Of a DNA stretch of 19,569 nucleotides, positions 4,493 through 11,612 are shown in pieces. The DNA is from Candidatus Nomurabacteria bacterium. Its GTDB lineage: Bacteria > Patescibacteriota > Minisyncoccia > Phycocordibacterales > UBA1006. The notes under the pieces were generated by a model. It searched no databases. It was not told where the DNA came from and saw nothing but the letters and a program-made list of their open reading frames with translations. Location: assembly GCA_943357975.1 (NCBI GenBank), contig CALRGS010000007.1, positions 1-19,569 on the forward strand. Direction: 5' to 3'. The translations under genes were made by a program, and so were the position numbers. How positions within the stretch are numbered: the stretch's first letter is position 1; each line of letters starts with the position of its first letter.

Positions 4493-7400
4493 ATGAACCC
4501 AAATCCACAAAAATCACCAAATGCAGAAAATGAGGAGAAGATCCTACAGTTTTGGAATGATCAAAATATTTTCCAAAAAACCCTCGAGAAAGAATCTCCC
4601 ATGGGAGAATATAATTTCTTCGAAGGACCACCAACCGCAAATGGAAAGCCAGGTATTCACCATGTCGCAGCGCGATCATTTAAGGACATCATCCCACGTT
4701 ATAAAACCATGCGTGGATTTTCGGTACGACGAAAAGCAGGGTGGGATACCCACGGACTTCCTGTGGAGCTTCAAGTAGAAAAAGCACTTGGTCTCAAATC
4801 TAAAAAAGAAATTGAGGCTTATGGAATTGCAGAGTTCAATAAGCAATGTAAAGAAAGTGTTTGGTTGTACAAAGACGAGTGGGAAAAACTAACCGCCCGT
4901 ATGGGATTTTGGTTGGATATGAAAAGTCCGTATGTGACCTATGAAAATAGTTACATCGAGGCATTGTGGAATATCATGAAAAAAATAAATGATCGCGGAC
5001 ATCTGTACAAAGATTTCCGAGTAGGACCATGGTGTGCGCGATGTGGAACAACACTCTCATCACATGAATTGAATCAGCCAGGGGCGTATAAGGATGTGAA
5101 AGACCTTTCAGTATTCGCAAAGTTTCCAATTGTTGGATTCGACAAGGCATATTTCCTTGCATGGACGACAACGCCGTGGACCCTTCCAGGAAATGTGGCT
5201 CTTGCAGTAGGTGCAGATATTGACTATGTAGAAGCAAAAGTAGGCGATGAAATTTATGTGGTAGCGAAGGATTTGATTGCGATCCTTCCAGAGGGACATG
5301 AAATTATTGCAGAACACAAAGGATCTGAAATGGTTGGAATGAAATATGAACCATTGTATCCATACATGAAGAACCTTGTGAAGGATCAGGATGAGAAAAT
5401 GGAAAAAGCTTACCAGGTGTATACTGCAGATTTCGTAACAACAACTGATGGAACAGGAATCGTGCACACAGCAGTAATGTATGGAGCTGATGATTTTGAA
5501 TTAGGAACAAAAATTGGGCTTCCTAAATTCCACACAGTAACAGAAGAAGGAAAATTTATTGCAGGAACTGACTTCCTTGAGGGGCGCTTTGTTAAGGAGA
5601 AAAATGAGAAAGGTGAAGAATCCGTTGCTATTGATATTATCAAGGACCTTGCCGGACGAGGGTTGTTATTCAAGAAAGAGAAATATGAACACAGTTATCC
5701 GCACTGCTGGCGATGCGATACACCGCTTATTTATTACGCGCGCACCTCATGGTATTTTGCAATGTCAAAATTGCGAGAACAGTTGCTTGCAGCAAATCAA
5801 AAGATTAATTGGGAACCTGACCATATCAAGGAGGGGCGATTTGGTGAATGGCTTGATGGTATCAAGGATTGGGCAATTTCCCGTGATCGTTATTGGGGAA
5901 CACCGCTTCCGGTTTGGAGTACTGCCTCAGGGAAAAACGTGGTCATCGGAGGCATTGAAGACTTGAAAAAGTATGCCAAAAAATCTGGTAATAAATATTT
6001 CGTAATGCGCCATGGGCAGGCGGAAAGTAATATTACCCACACATGGGATTTTGCCGGAGATCCAAACAATCATTTAACTGAGGAAGGAAAAAAACAAGTA
6101 AAAATAAGCGCGGAGTTTTTGAAAGATAGGCACATTGATATTATTATTCATTCACCAATTTTACGTACTACAGAAACAGCACAATTAGTTGCAGAAAGCA
6201 TTGGGTTTTCTGGAGTATTGATGATTGATGATCGACTGGTTGAGTTTCAAGCAGGTGGGGATTGGCAAGGGAAACCGATCAGTGATTTCCTTGCGCAGTT
6301 TAAAAATTATCCAAAACGGTTTATCAAAGAAGATCTGCCAGGGGAAAATTATAGAGATATTAAGAAACGGGTCATGGGCGTTTTGTATGATCTTGAGAAC
6401 AAGCATGTAGGAAAAAATATTTTAATCATTTCTCATGGAAGCCCCATTCTCAATATGACTATCGGTGTTCATGGTGTATTAGAACAGGAAACGCCAGAGA
6501 ATGTTGAAGAGATTGCCTATCCTAAAAATGCGGAAATTCGAGAATTGGATTTCGTGCCTTTGCCGCATAATGAAAATTACGAACTTGATTTCCATAAGCC
6601 TTATATCGATCAAGTCGAACTTGAGCTCGACAAGGAAAAACTCACACGAACTCCAGAAGTAATGGATGTGTGGTTTGATAGTGGGTGTATGCCAATGGCG
6701 CAGGATCATAAGTTGGGAGAAGTAATGAATTTCGATCCACGACCAGCTGATTATATTGCTGAAGGTGTCGATCAGACCCGAGGATGGTTCTATACCATGC
6801 ATGCGATTGCAAACATGCTGCACGATAATCCAACAGAGGCTTACAAGAATGTTATTTGTATGGGATTGTTGATGGATGCGAATGGGCAGAAAATGTCTAA
6901 GTCAAAAGGGAATGTTATTGAGCCTTGGGAAATGTTTAACAAGTATGGTGCCGATGTGGTGCGATTCTGGTTCTATTCAGTAAACCAGCCAGGAGAATCA
7001 AAAAACTTTGATGAAAAATTCCTTGATGAGGCGAACAAGAAAGTATTTAATATCCTTCGCAATATTATTTCATTCTATGACATGTATGCCCAAGAATCTG
7101 TAGATGTGGATCCGTATACGAGCACCAATGTTTTGGATCAATGGATTCTTGCGCTGTGGAACAAGACACTTGCAACAGTGATTGGGGGACTTGATAAGTA
7201 TCAACCTTTGGAGCCTGCTCGAGCATTGCGTGATTTTATTGGAGAATTCTCTACGTGGTATATTCGACGTAGTCGTGATCGATTCAAGTCTGACGATACT
7301 GCAGATCGAGGATATGCACTTGCTACGACAAAATATATCTTGGAAGAAATTGCAAAAACCATGGCACCGTTTACACCATTCATTGCTGAAGAAATTTGGC

Positions 7401-7909
7401 AGAAGTTTGGAGATAGTGAGTCGGTGCACCTTGAGAGCTATCCTATTGCAAAGTCTTTTGATCAAGAGATTATTACAAAAATGGTAGCATTGAGAGATAT
7501 TGTAAGTAAGGGTCTTGAGCTACGTAACAAGTTGGGAGTTAAGGTAAGGCAGCCGCTGGCTCTGTTTAAAGTTAAAAAAATGGATCTTAATCCTGAGCAT
7601 TATTGGATTATCCTCGATGAGTTAAACATTAAAGGAATGGAGGTGGATACCTCTATAGAAGAAGATGTTTGGTTTGATGCAGAAATCACCGAAGAATTAA
7701 AAAACGAAGGAGATATGCGAGAATTTTCTCGTGCAATTCAGGAGATGCGAAAGAATGCGAACCTTATGCCAAGTGATCGTGTGGTTGTCTCGCTTGCAGA
7801 AACCGAACCAGATTGGTTTGCGTCAGTGTTAGGAGATGAGATGATGCGAGCGGTTGGTGCGGAGAAGGTGGTCTGGGGAAGCGAGGCGAAGGTAGAGAAA
7901 ATAGGGTAA
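4493..7909 (+). CDS. ileS: Isoleucyl-tRNA synthetase with embedded histidine-phosphatase domain
   Basis: Charges tRNA-Ile. The 1138-residue protein starts with the catalytic domain: GPPTANGKPGIHHVAAR is a HIGH variant (GIHH at 54-57), which I recall from Bacteroidota-type IleS. Next come a CARCGTTLSSHEL zinc knuckle, the CP1 editing domain (TTTPWTLPGN, GTGIVHTAVMYGADDF), a second HCWRCDTPL knuckle, DWAISRDRYWGTPLPVW, DVWFDSG, K800-MSKS and the anticodon-binding helices. Between GGIEDLKKY and FHKPYIDQV, where IleS normally has a short linker, about 200 residues form a complete phosphoglycerate-mutase-like domain. The frame is continuous and all synthetase motifs are present, so this is an insertion and not a broken gene. 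It follows the T-box leader and ends at a 9-bp terminator. Confidence 0.96.
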   Translation: MNPNPQKSPNAENEEKILQFWNDQNIFQKTLEKESPMGEYNFFEGPPTANGKPGIHHVAARSFKDIIPRYKTMRGFSVRRKAGWDTHGLPVELQVEKALGLKSKKEIEAYGIAEFNKQCKESVWLYKDEWEKLTARMGFWLDMKSPYVTYENSYIEALWNIMKKINDRGHLYKDFRVGPWCARCGTTLSSHELNQPGAYKDVKDLSVFAKFPIVGFDKAYFLAWTTTPWTLPGNVALAVGADIDYVEAKVGDEIYVVAKDLIAILPEGHEIIAEHKGSEMVGMKYEPLYPYMKNLVKDQDEKMEKAYQVYTADFVTTTDGTGIVHTAVMYGADDFELGTKIGLPKFHTVTEEGKFIAGTDFLEGRFVKEKNEKGEESVAIDIIKDLAGRGLLFKKEKYEHSYPHCWRCDTPLIYYARTSWYFAMSKLREQLLAANQKINWEPDHIKEGRFGEWLDGIKDWAISRDRYWGTPLPVWSTASGKNVVIGGIEDLKKYAKKSGNKYFVMRHGQAESNITHTWDFAGDPNNHLTEEGKKQVKISAEFLKDRHIDIIIHSPILRTTETAQLVAESIGFSGVLMIDDRLVEFQAGGDWQGKPISDFLAQFKNYPKRFIKEDLPGENYRDIKKRVMGVLYDLENKHVGKNILIISHGSPILNMTIGVHGVLEQETPENVEEIAYPKNAEIRELDFVPLPHNENYELDFHKPYIDQVELELDKEKLTRTPEVMDVWFDSGCMPMAQDHKLGEVMNFDPRPADYIAEGVDQTRGWFYTMHAIANMLHDNPTEAYKNVICMGLLMDANGQKMSKSKGNVIEPWEMFNKYGADVVRFWFYSVNQPGESKNFDEKFLDEANKKVFNILRNIISFYDMYAQESVDVDPYTSTNVLDQWILALWNKTLATVIGGLDKYQPLEPARALRDFIGEFSTWYIRRSRDRFKSDDTADRGYALATTKYILEEIAKTMAPFTPFIAEEIWQKFGDSESVHLESYPIAKSFDQEIITKMVALRDIVSKGLELRNKLGVKVRQPLALFKVKKMDLNPEHYWIILDELNIKGMEVDTSIEEDVWFDAEITEELKNEGDMREFSRAIQEMRKNANLMPSDRVVVSLAETEPDWFASVLGDEMMRAVGAEKVVWGSEAKVEKIG
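5990..6565 (+). other. Histidine phosphatase domain inserted in IleS (about residues 500-691)
   Basis: The segment reads as a whole branch-1 histidine phosphatase. The nucleophile motif is M505-R-H507-G in NKYFVMRHGQAESN. Then come DFAGDPNNHLTEEGKKQ, SPILRTTETA (R558), an acidic general acid in RLVEFQAGGDWQG (E584) and IISHGSPI (H648). All four canonical phosphate-pocket positions (Arg, His, Arg, His) plus the acidic residue are present, so catalysis is plausible. Family members act on phosphosugars, nucleotides or phosphoproteins, and the substrate here is unknown. The flanking linker segments align with ordinary IleS on both sides. Codons such as AGA, AGG and ATA look commoner than in the rest of the gene, an impression not counted. 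Confidence 0.9.
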
Positions 7910-7914
7910 TCACC

Positions 7915-7936
7915 AAAAAGCCAGAAATGGCTTTTT
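7915..7936. terminator. Short terminator after ileS
   Basis: A 9-bp stem AAAAAGCCA (7915-7923) with 7928-7936 and a GAAA tetraloop, 5 bases after the ileS stop. The T-run leads directly into the glyA promoter. Confidence 0.8.
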
Positions 7937-7937
7937 G

Positions 7938-7946
7938 TGTTATAGT
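7938..7946 (+). promoter_or_regulatory. Extended -10 promoter of glyA, leaderless spacing
   Basis: TGT-TATAGT, with the hexamer ending at 7946. The predicted start 7953 is the A of the glyA ATG. The -35 region is the terminator stem, with no good hexamer. Confidence 0.7.
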
Positions 7947-7952
7947 CTCCCC

Positions 7953-9125
7953 ATGAAAGACAAAAAGGTTGAAAAATTAATAGTTGCAGAAAAAGCCCGC
8001 CAGAAGAAAGTGGTGAATTTGATTGCCTCTGAAAACTACGTTTCGGCTGATGTACTAAAGGCACTTGGGTCTGAGTCGGTAAACAAATACGCAGAAGGGT
8101 ATGCAGGAGCTCGTTATTATGGCGGGAATGAAGTGGTGGACCAGATTGAAAACCTTTGCAAAGAACGTGCATTGAAGCTCTTTGGGCTTGATCCAAAAGT
8201 ATGGGCAGTGAATGTACAAAGTTTGTCAGGTTCGCCTGCAAACGTCGCCGTATATACAGCAGTGCTTCCATTAGGTGCAAAGATTATGGGGATGAGCCTT
8301 GATCAAGGAGGACACCTTACCCATGGACATAAGGCTTCAGTGACTGGAAAATGGTGGAAACAAATTCCGTATGGACTTGATAAGGATTCTGAGCTCCTCG
8401 ATTACGACGAGTTGTTGAAAATTGCCATGCTTGAAAAACCAGACATGCTCGTTATGGGATATACTGCGTACTCGAAAATTATTGATTGGCACAAAATGAA
8501 AATGGTGGCAGATAGTGCAGGTGCACATGTACATGTAGACATGTCGCATATCGCAGGACTTGTTGCGGGCGGGGTGTACCCAAGTCCTTTTGAGTATGCA
8601 GATACCGTAATGACCACAACACATAAAACATTACGTGGTCCGCGAAGTGCACTCATCTTTTCTCGGATTGATGATCGCAAGTTATATGAAAAAATAGACA
8701 AGGCAGTTTTTCCTGGAATGCAGGGAGGTCCACATATGAACCAGATTGCAGCGGTAGCGGTGGCTTTGGGTGAAGCAGCGAAGCCGGATTTTAAAAAATA
8801 TGCGAAACAGGTGGTAAAGAATACAAAGGTTTTGGCAAATACTCTCGCGAAGAAAGGATGGAGGATTGTTTCAAAAGGAACCGATACTCACTTATTCCTT
8901 GTTGATACTTGGATGAACGGGAAAGGTATTTCAGGAAAAGCTGCGAGTGATCTATTGGAGCAAAACGGGATCATCGTGAATAAAAATACTATTCCTTTTG
9001 ATGTGCGAAGCCCTATGGACCCATCGGGGATTCGATTGGGAACGGCCGCAGAAACAACAAGGGGCAAGAAGGAGAAGGACATGATAAAGACTGCAGAGAA
9101 GATAGATAAACTACTACGTTCATGA
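7953..9125 (+). CDS. glyA: Serine hydroxymethyltransferase
   Basis: Interconverts serine and glycine, loading a one-carbon unit onto tetrahydrofolate with PLP as cofactor. The 390-residue protein is near the lower end of family length. Motifs in order are NLIASENYVS (22-31), YAEGYAGARYYGGNEVVDQI (47-66), LSGSPANVAVY, GGHLTHGHKAS, HVDMSHIAGLVAGG (194-207), and the Schiff-base lysine K225 in TTTHKTLRGPR. The C-terminal region ends SGIRLGTAAETTRG. The frame is open upstream to a TTG at 7935, but that would translate the -10 box, and family members begin near MKDKKVEKLI, so 7953 is chosen. The gene overlaps folD by 4 bases, so the pair is an operon for one-carbon metabolism. Confidence 0.97.
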   Translation: MKDKKVEKLIVAEKARQKKVVNLIASENYVSADVLKALGSESVNKYAEGYAGARYYGGNEVVDQIENLCKERALKLFGLDPKVWAVNVQSLSGSPANVAVYTAVLPLGAKIMGMSLDQGGHLTHGHKASVTGKWWKQIPYGLDKDSELLDYDELLKIAMLEKPDMLVMGYTAYSKIIDWHKMKMVADSAGAHVHVDMSHIAGLVAGGVYPSPFEYADTVMTTTHKTLRGPRSALIFSRIDDRKLYEKIDKAVFPGMQGGPHMNQIAAVAVALGEAAKPDFKKYAKQVVKNTKVLANTLAKKGWRIVSKGTDTHLFLVDTWMNGKGISGKAASDLLEQNGIIVNKNTIPFDVRSPMDPSGIRLGTAAETTRGKKEKDMIKTAEKIDKLLRS

Positions 9126-9895
9126 TCGCTGACGGAAAAAACATTGCACAGCAAATAGAGGAAAAGCTCCTGAGTGAGTTTGCACATGCGCCTTTGAAAA
9201 AGGTGTGCTTTGTGTTATTTGGAAATGATCCAGCAAGTATTCAGTTTATAAAAATCAAAACAAATATTGCAGAACGTTTGGGAATCAAGGTAGATCTGGT
9301 AACCGGTCCGCAAAATATGATTACTGATCAGGCATTAGGATTGATGGATGAAGTAAATAAAAAAGATTATGACGGAATCGTAGTTCAACTCCCGCTGCCG
9401 AGGCAATTAGATGTGGATGCAATTTTATCAGAAATTCCAGAAGACAAGGATATTGACGCTTTGCATAATCTTAATAAAACCGCACCGGTTGCGCGTGCAG
9501 TTTTTGAAATTCTCGATTTTTATAATATTGATTTGGATGGAAAGGATGTTCTGGTAATAGGAAATGGAAGGCTTGTGGGCAAACCTGTTGCAGCAGAACT
9601 ATCTCAACGAGGAATCAAGTATCAAGTTATTGATAAAAATACTGACGAGACGGCCATGAATGAAAAAATAAAGTCAGCGGATGTAATTATTTCTGGAACA
9701 GGAGTTCCTCACATGATTAAGCCTGAAATGATTAAGGAGGGGGTAGTACTTATTGACGCAGGAACGAGCGAGCAGTCGGGGGTTTTGGTTGGAGATATAG
9801 ATCCTGCATGTGGTACAAAAGCATCGTTACTAACCCCAGTTCCTGGAGGTGTTGGACCAGTTACTGTAGTTTCTTTATTTGCGAATCTGTTATAA
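9122..9895 (+). CDS. folD: FolD methylene-THF dehydrogenase/cyclohydrolase
   Basis: Oxidises 5,10-methylene-THF and hydrolyses methenyl-THF to 10-formyl-THF, directly downstream of the GlyA reaction. The 257-residue protein is shorter than the usual roughly 280-290. Visible motifs are VLFGNDPASIQFIKIK (31-46), DGIVVQLPLP, DKDIDALHNLN, the NAD(P)-binding VLVIGNGRLVGKPV, DVIISGTGVPHMI, GDID and the C-terminal TPVPGGVGPVT. The catalytic lysine is present (K46, E. coli K54), but the conserved tyrosine four residues before it is Phe (F42). The region that usually reads P-C-T-P after the N-N motif is reduced to APVA. It starts inside the glyA stop (ATGA overlap) without a visible ribosome binding site, so translational coupling is likely. 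Confidence 0.95.
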   Translation: MIADGKNIAQQIEEKLLSEFAHAPLKKVCFVLFGNDPASIQFIKIKTNIAERLGIKVDLVTGPQNMITDQALGLMDEVNKKDYDGIVVQLPLPRQLDVDAILSEIPEDKDIDALHNLNKTAPVARAVFEILDFYNIDLDGKDVLVIGNGRLVGKPVAAELSQRGIKYQVIDKNTDETAMNEKIKSADVIISGTGVPHMIKPEMIKEGVVLIDAGTSEQSGVLVGDIDPACGTKASLLTPVPGGVGPVTVVSLFANLL

Positions 9896-9896
9896 T
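9888..9896 (+). promoter_or_regulatory. Extended -10 promoter of the small anchored protein, leaderless spacing
   Basis: TGT-TATAAT, with the hexamer at 9891-9896. The predicted start 9903 is the A of the next ATG. The folD stop codon TAA (9893-9895) is inside the hexamer. Confidence 0.75.
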
Positions 9897-9902
9897 AACG
9901 AC

Positions 9903-10406
9903 ATGCAAAGAATTTTCGCACTGGTCGCACTACTCATTATTTTCGCAGGAGGTTTTTATTACTATTACGGATACAAGAAAAGTCTTCAGGACCCACTTGT
10001 TCGTTATGAAAAAATTATAAAACTTCCGGATGATAAGCAAGTTGCTGCATATCAAAAAACAGTGTCTGCATGGATCAAGGATCCTGTTTCTCAGATTCCT
10101 TATCCAAAAGGCTGGCGAAAAGTTTCAGTGACGACACAAGGGTATACGTTTGACGTCGTGACTCCTGATACAAATAATCCACCCCAATATTACACCGCTT
10201 TTGTTTTTCCTAAAAAATTAATTCCAAAGATGAATCTGATTAAATGTTTAAGTATCACAGGGAAAGATAAGCCCACAGATATTTGTGTAGTCGGAGATAA
10301 TCCGGTAATTAATGCGTATTTTTCTATGGTTGGTTGGTTCAAAAAGTTCGGAGCAGATCAAGTAAGTAATATTCAAGGATTAGCACCAAGTATTTTTGTT
10401 GAATAA
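9903..10406 (+). CDS. Unrecognised membrane-anchored protein, 167 aa
   Basis: Family not recognised. The first 22 residues (MQRIFALVALLIIFAGGFYY, then YYGYKK) form a single hydrophobic segment with a positive end, either a signal anchor or an uncleaved signal peptide. The rest would lie outside the membrane. The soluble part has a helical stretch (LVRYEKIIKLPDDKQVAAYQ), then a beta-rich domain with the phrases YPKGWRKVSVTTQGYTFDVV, YTAFVFPKKL and a possible disulfide pair in IKCLSITG and DICVVGD. The ATG at 9903 is favoured over an in-frame TTG at 9879 by the promoter and by the signal-like N-terminus. It is transcribed from its own promoter inside the end of folD and ends at the terminator at 10408. 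Confidence 0.78.
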   Translation: MQRIFALVALLIIFAGGFYYYYGYKKSLQDPLVRYEKIIKLPDDKQVAAYQKTVSAWIKDPVSQIPYPKGWRKVSVTTQGYTFDVVTPDTNNPPQYYTAFVFPKKLIPKMNLIKCLSITGKDKPTDICVVGDNPVINAYFSMVGWFKKFGADQVSNIQGLAPSIFVE

Positions 10407-10407
10407 T

Positions 10408-10438
10408 GAAAACGCTTATTTAAAAAATAAGCGTTTTC
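10408..10438. terminator. Bidirectional terminator between convergent genes
   Basis: A 14-bp perfect stem (10408-10421 with 10425-10438) with an AAA loop, one base after the stop of the 167-aa gene. The last seven codons and the stop of the convergent secreted-protein gene lie inside the stem. Confidence 0.88.
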
Positions 10439-10904
10439 TAATGATGTAAAAACCTTTTACTTCTCCATAAATTTTCCTCCCGAGAAGGTCGTAATATTCT
10501 GGATTCTTTTCCACATTAGCGGAGAAGGTGGCCCCTGTCAGGGGGTCGGATGAGGAAGAAATTCCTGTAATTCTCGGATATGCATCAATATCAATAGATG
10601 CACCCCAAGTGGTATCACAATAACTTTCAATGCGAGAATAAAAGATATCACTTGCCCAAACAACGAAGGTGAATATTCCAGTCCTATTTGAATCAAGGCG
10701 CGTAACGCAACATTCCTCGCCATAGAAAGCAAACCAGCTGGAACTGTCTCCTAATCCTCCATACGTGGTGAATGCTACAGTGTCACCCTTGAAAATATTA
10801 CTATAATGGGGAACCGTTCGTAATGAGTCTGGGGCTACTAAATCACATTGTGCGAAAACTCCTTGCAAAGAAGAAGTCATAATAAGAAAAATAATGTTTT
10901 TCAT
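10416..10904 (-). CDS. Secreted protein with T9SS-sorting-like C-terminal tail
   Basis: 162 residues. An N-terminal signal peptide (MKNIIFLIMTSSLQGVFA, likely cut before QCD) leads to a short beta-rich domain resembling an Ig-like fragment, with cysteines at 20, 65, 66 and 96. The tail, EYYDLLGRKIYGEVKGFYII followed by RKRLFFK, closely fits the C-terminal sorting domain of Bacteroidota/Fibrobacterota type IX secretion cargo (YDLLGRK, a gap, GxYII, a basic end). Residues about 116-133 (ISSSSDPLTGATFSANVE) come from a palindromic repeat also found in argS. No leaderless-type promoter is visible before it, unlike most neighbours. It may be a degraded or recently acquired gene; the passenger domain function is unknown. 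The overlap with the terminator is unusual but the frame is intact. Confidence 0.65.
   Translation of the reverse strand: MKNIIFLIMTSSLQGVFAQCDLVAPDSLRTVPHYSNIFKGDTVAFTTYGGLGDSSSWFAFYGEECCVTRLDSNRTGIFTFVVWASDIFYSRIESYCDTTWGASIDIDAYPRITGISSSSDPLTGATFSANVEKNPEYYDLLGRKIYGEVKGFYIIRKRLFFK
10505..10555 (-). repeat. Diverged third copy of the two-hairpin repeat
   Basis: Read on the minus strand, CCTCATCCG is followed by a hairpin (CCCCT-GAC-AGGGG), CCACC, and a second imperfect hairpin (10506-10514 with 10519-10527). This is the same order as the reverse complement of argS copy 2: CCTCACCCG, hairpin, CCACC, hairpin. Bases in the hairpin arms differ, yet most pairing is kept. Confidence 0.7.
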
Positions 10905-11011
10905 AATAATAGTTTTAAGTGAACAATTTGCCCTAGTATTCCATGCCGAGATAAATTCTAGGTAAATTATTTCTCAAGGAATAATCAAGAATGGCAAAAT
11001 GGCGCCTTGAC

Positions 11012-11020
11012 TGCTAGAAT
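11012..11020 (+). promoter_or_regulatory. Extended -10 promoter of recO, leaderless spacing
   Basis: TGC-TAGAAT, with the hexamer ending at 11020. The predicted start 11027 is the A of the recO ATG. The rest of the gap from 10905 shows no gene. Confidence 0.68.
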
Positions 11021-11026
11021 GCGCTT

Positions 11027-11605
11027 ATGTCGTATGCGATTTACAAAACGGAGGCCCTGATTATCCGAATTACCCCTCATGGTGAGGCGAGTCAGGATGT
11101 GACTTTTCTGACACGGGATTTGGGTAAAATTACTGCTCGGGCCCAATCGGCACGTAAAGGTGAGTCAAAAATGCGCATGCACCTTACTAGGTATAATCAC
11201 GTGATGATTGACGTGGTAAAGGGAAAAAATACTTGGAGACTTACGGGGATTACTACACTTGAACCCAATGATATATTTGAAGTTCCTGAAATATTACACG
11301 CTTGGCACAGAATGGTTTCTCTCGCAGAACACCTTATTCGTGGCGAGGAAGCACATCCGGAGCTTTTTGATTTTTTTATTCAAGTGATGCACACTCCTTC
11401 TTTTAGAGGAACTGACACGCGTAGTGCGACGGGGGCGTTGGAACTATTCGGAGTAATTCATGTTCTCGACATGTTGGGATACTGGCACGGAGAGAGGTTG
11501 CCAATGGTACCCACAGAAGAGGTCTTAAGTATTTGTTCAGAAAATAAGAAAAATTTAGTAAAAATGATTAATGAGTCTATCGAGGCTACACAGATTGTGG
11601 TATAA
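11027..11605 (+). CDS. recO: DNA repair protein RecO
   Basis: RecO works with RecF/RecR in loading RecA and annealing SSB-coated DNA. The 192-residue protein shows the N-terminal OB-fold signature: YKTEALIIRITPHGEASQDV, FLTRDLGKITARAQSARKGE, SKMRMHLTRYNHVMIDVVKG and the strand NTWRLTGI. A helical C-terminal part follows (AWHRMVSLAEHLIRGEEAHP, ALELFGVIHVLDMLGYW). It is shorter than typical RecO (roughly 240). No Cys-x2-Cys zinc module is visible; the only cysteine is in SICSENKK. Short RecO proteins without the zinc module are plausible in reduced genomes. The stop codon lies inside the next gene's -10 box, so the downstream gene is closely linked but has its own promoter. Confidence 0.88.
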   Translation: MSYAIYKTEALIIRITPHGEASQDVTFLTRDLGKITARAQSARKGESKMRMHLTRYNHVMIDVVKGKNTWRLTGITTLEPNDIFEVPEILHAWHRMVSLAEHLIRGEEAHPELFDFFIQVMHTPSFRGTDTRSATGALELFGVIHVLDMLGYWHGERLPMVPTEEVLSICSENKKNLVKMINESIEATQIVV

Positions 11606-11606
11606 T
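11598..11606 (+). promoter_or_regulatory. Extended -10 promoter of the large membrane protein, leaderless spacing
   Basis: TGG-TATAAT, with the hexamer at 11601-11606. The predicted start 11613 is the A of the next ATG. The recO stop TAA (11603-11605) is inside the hexamer. Confidence 0.75.
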
Positions 11607-11612
11607 GCACCT

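Noticed and set aside
4273..4494. Minus-strand 73-codon ORF
   Set aside because: It is entirely antisense to the T-box leader and explained by its conserved RNA elements; the protein has no recognisable feature.
5990..6565. The phosphatase segment as a separate gene or an intein
   Set aside because: The frame is continuous with IleS on both sides, and there is no intein splice-site signature such as a Cys/Ser start with a terminal His-Asn.
7935..7952. Upstream TTG start of glyA
   Set aside because: The extra codons are terminator and -10 box sequence; the ATG at 7953 sits exactly at the predicted transcription start.
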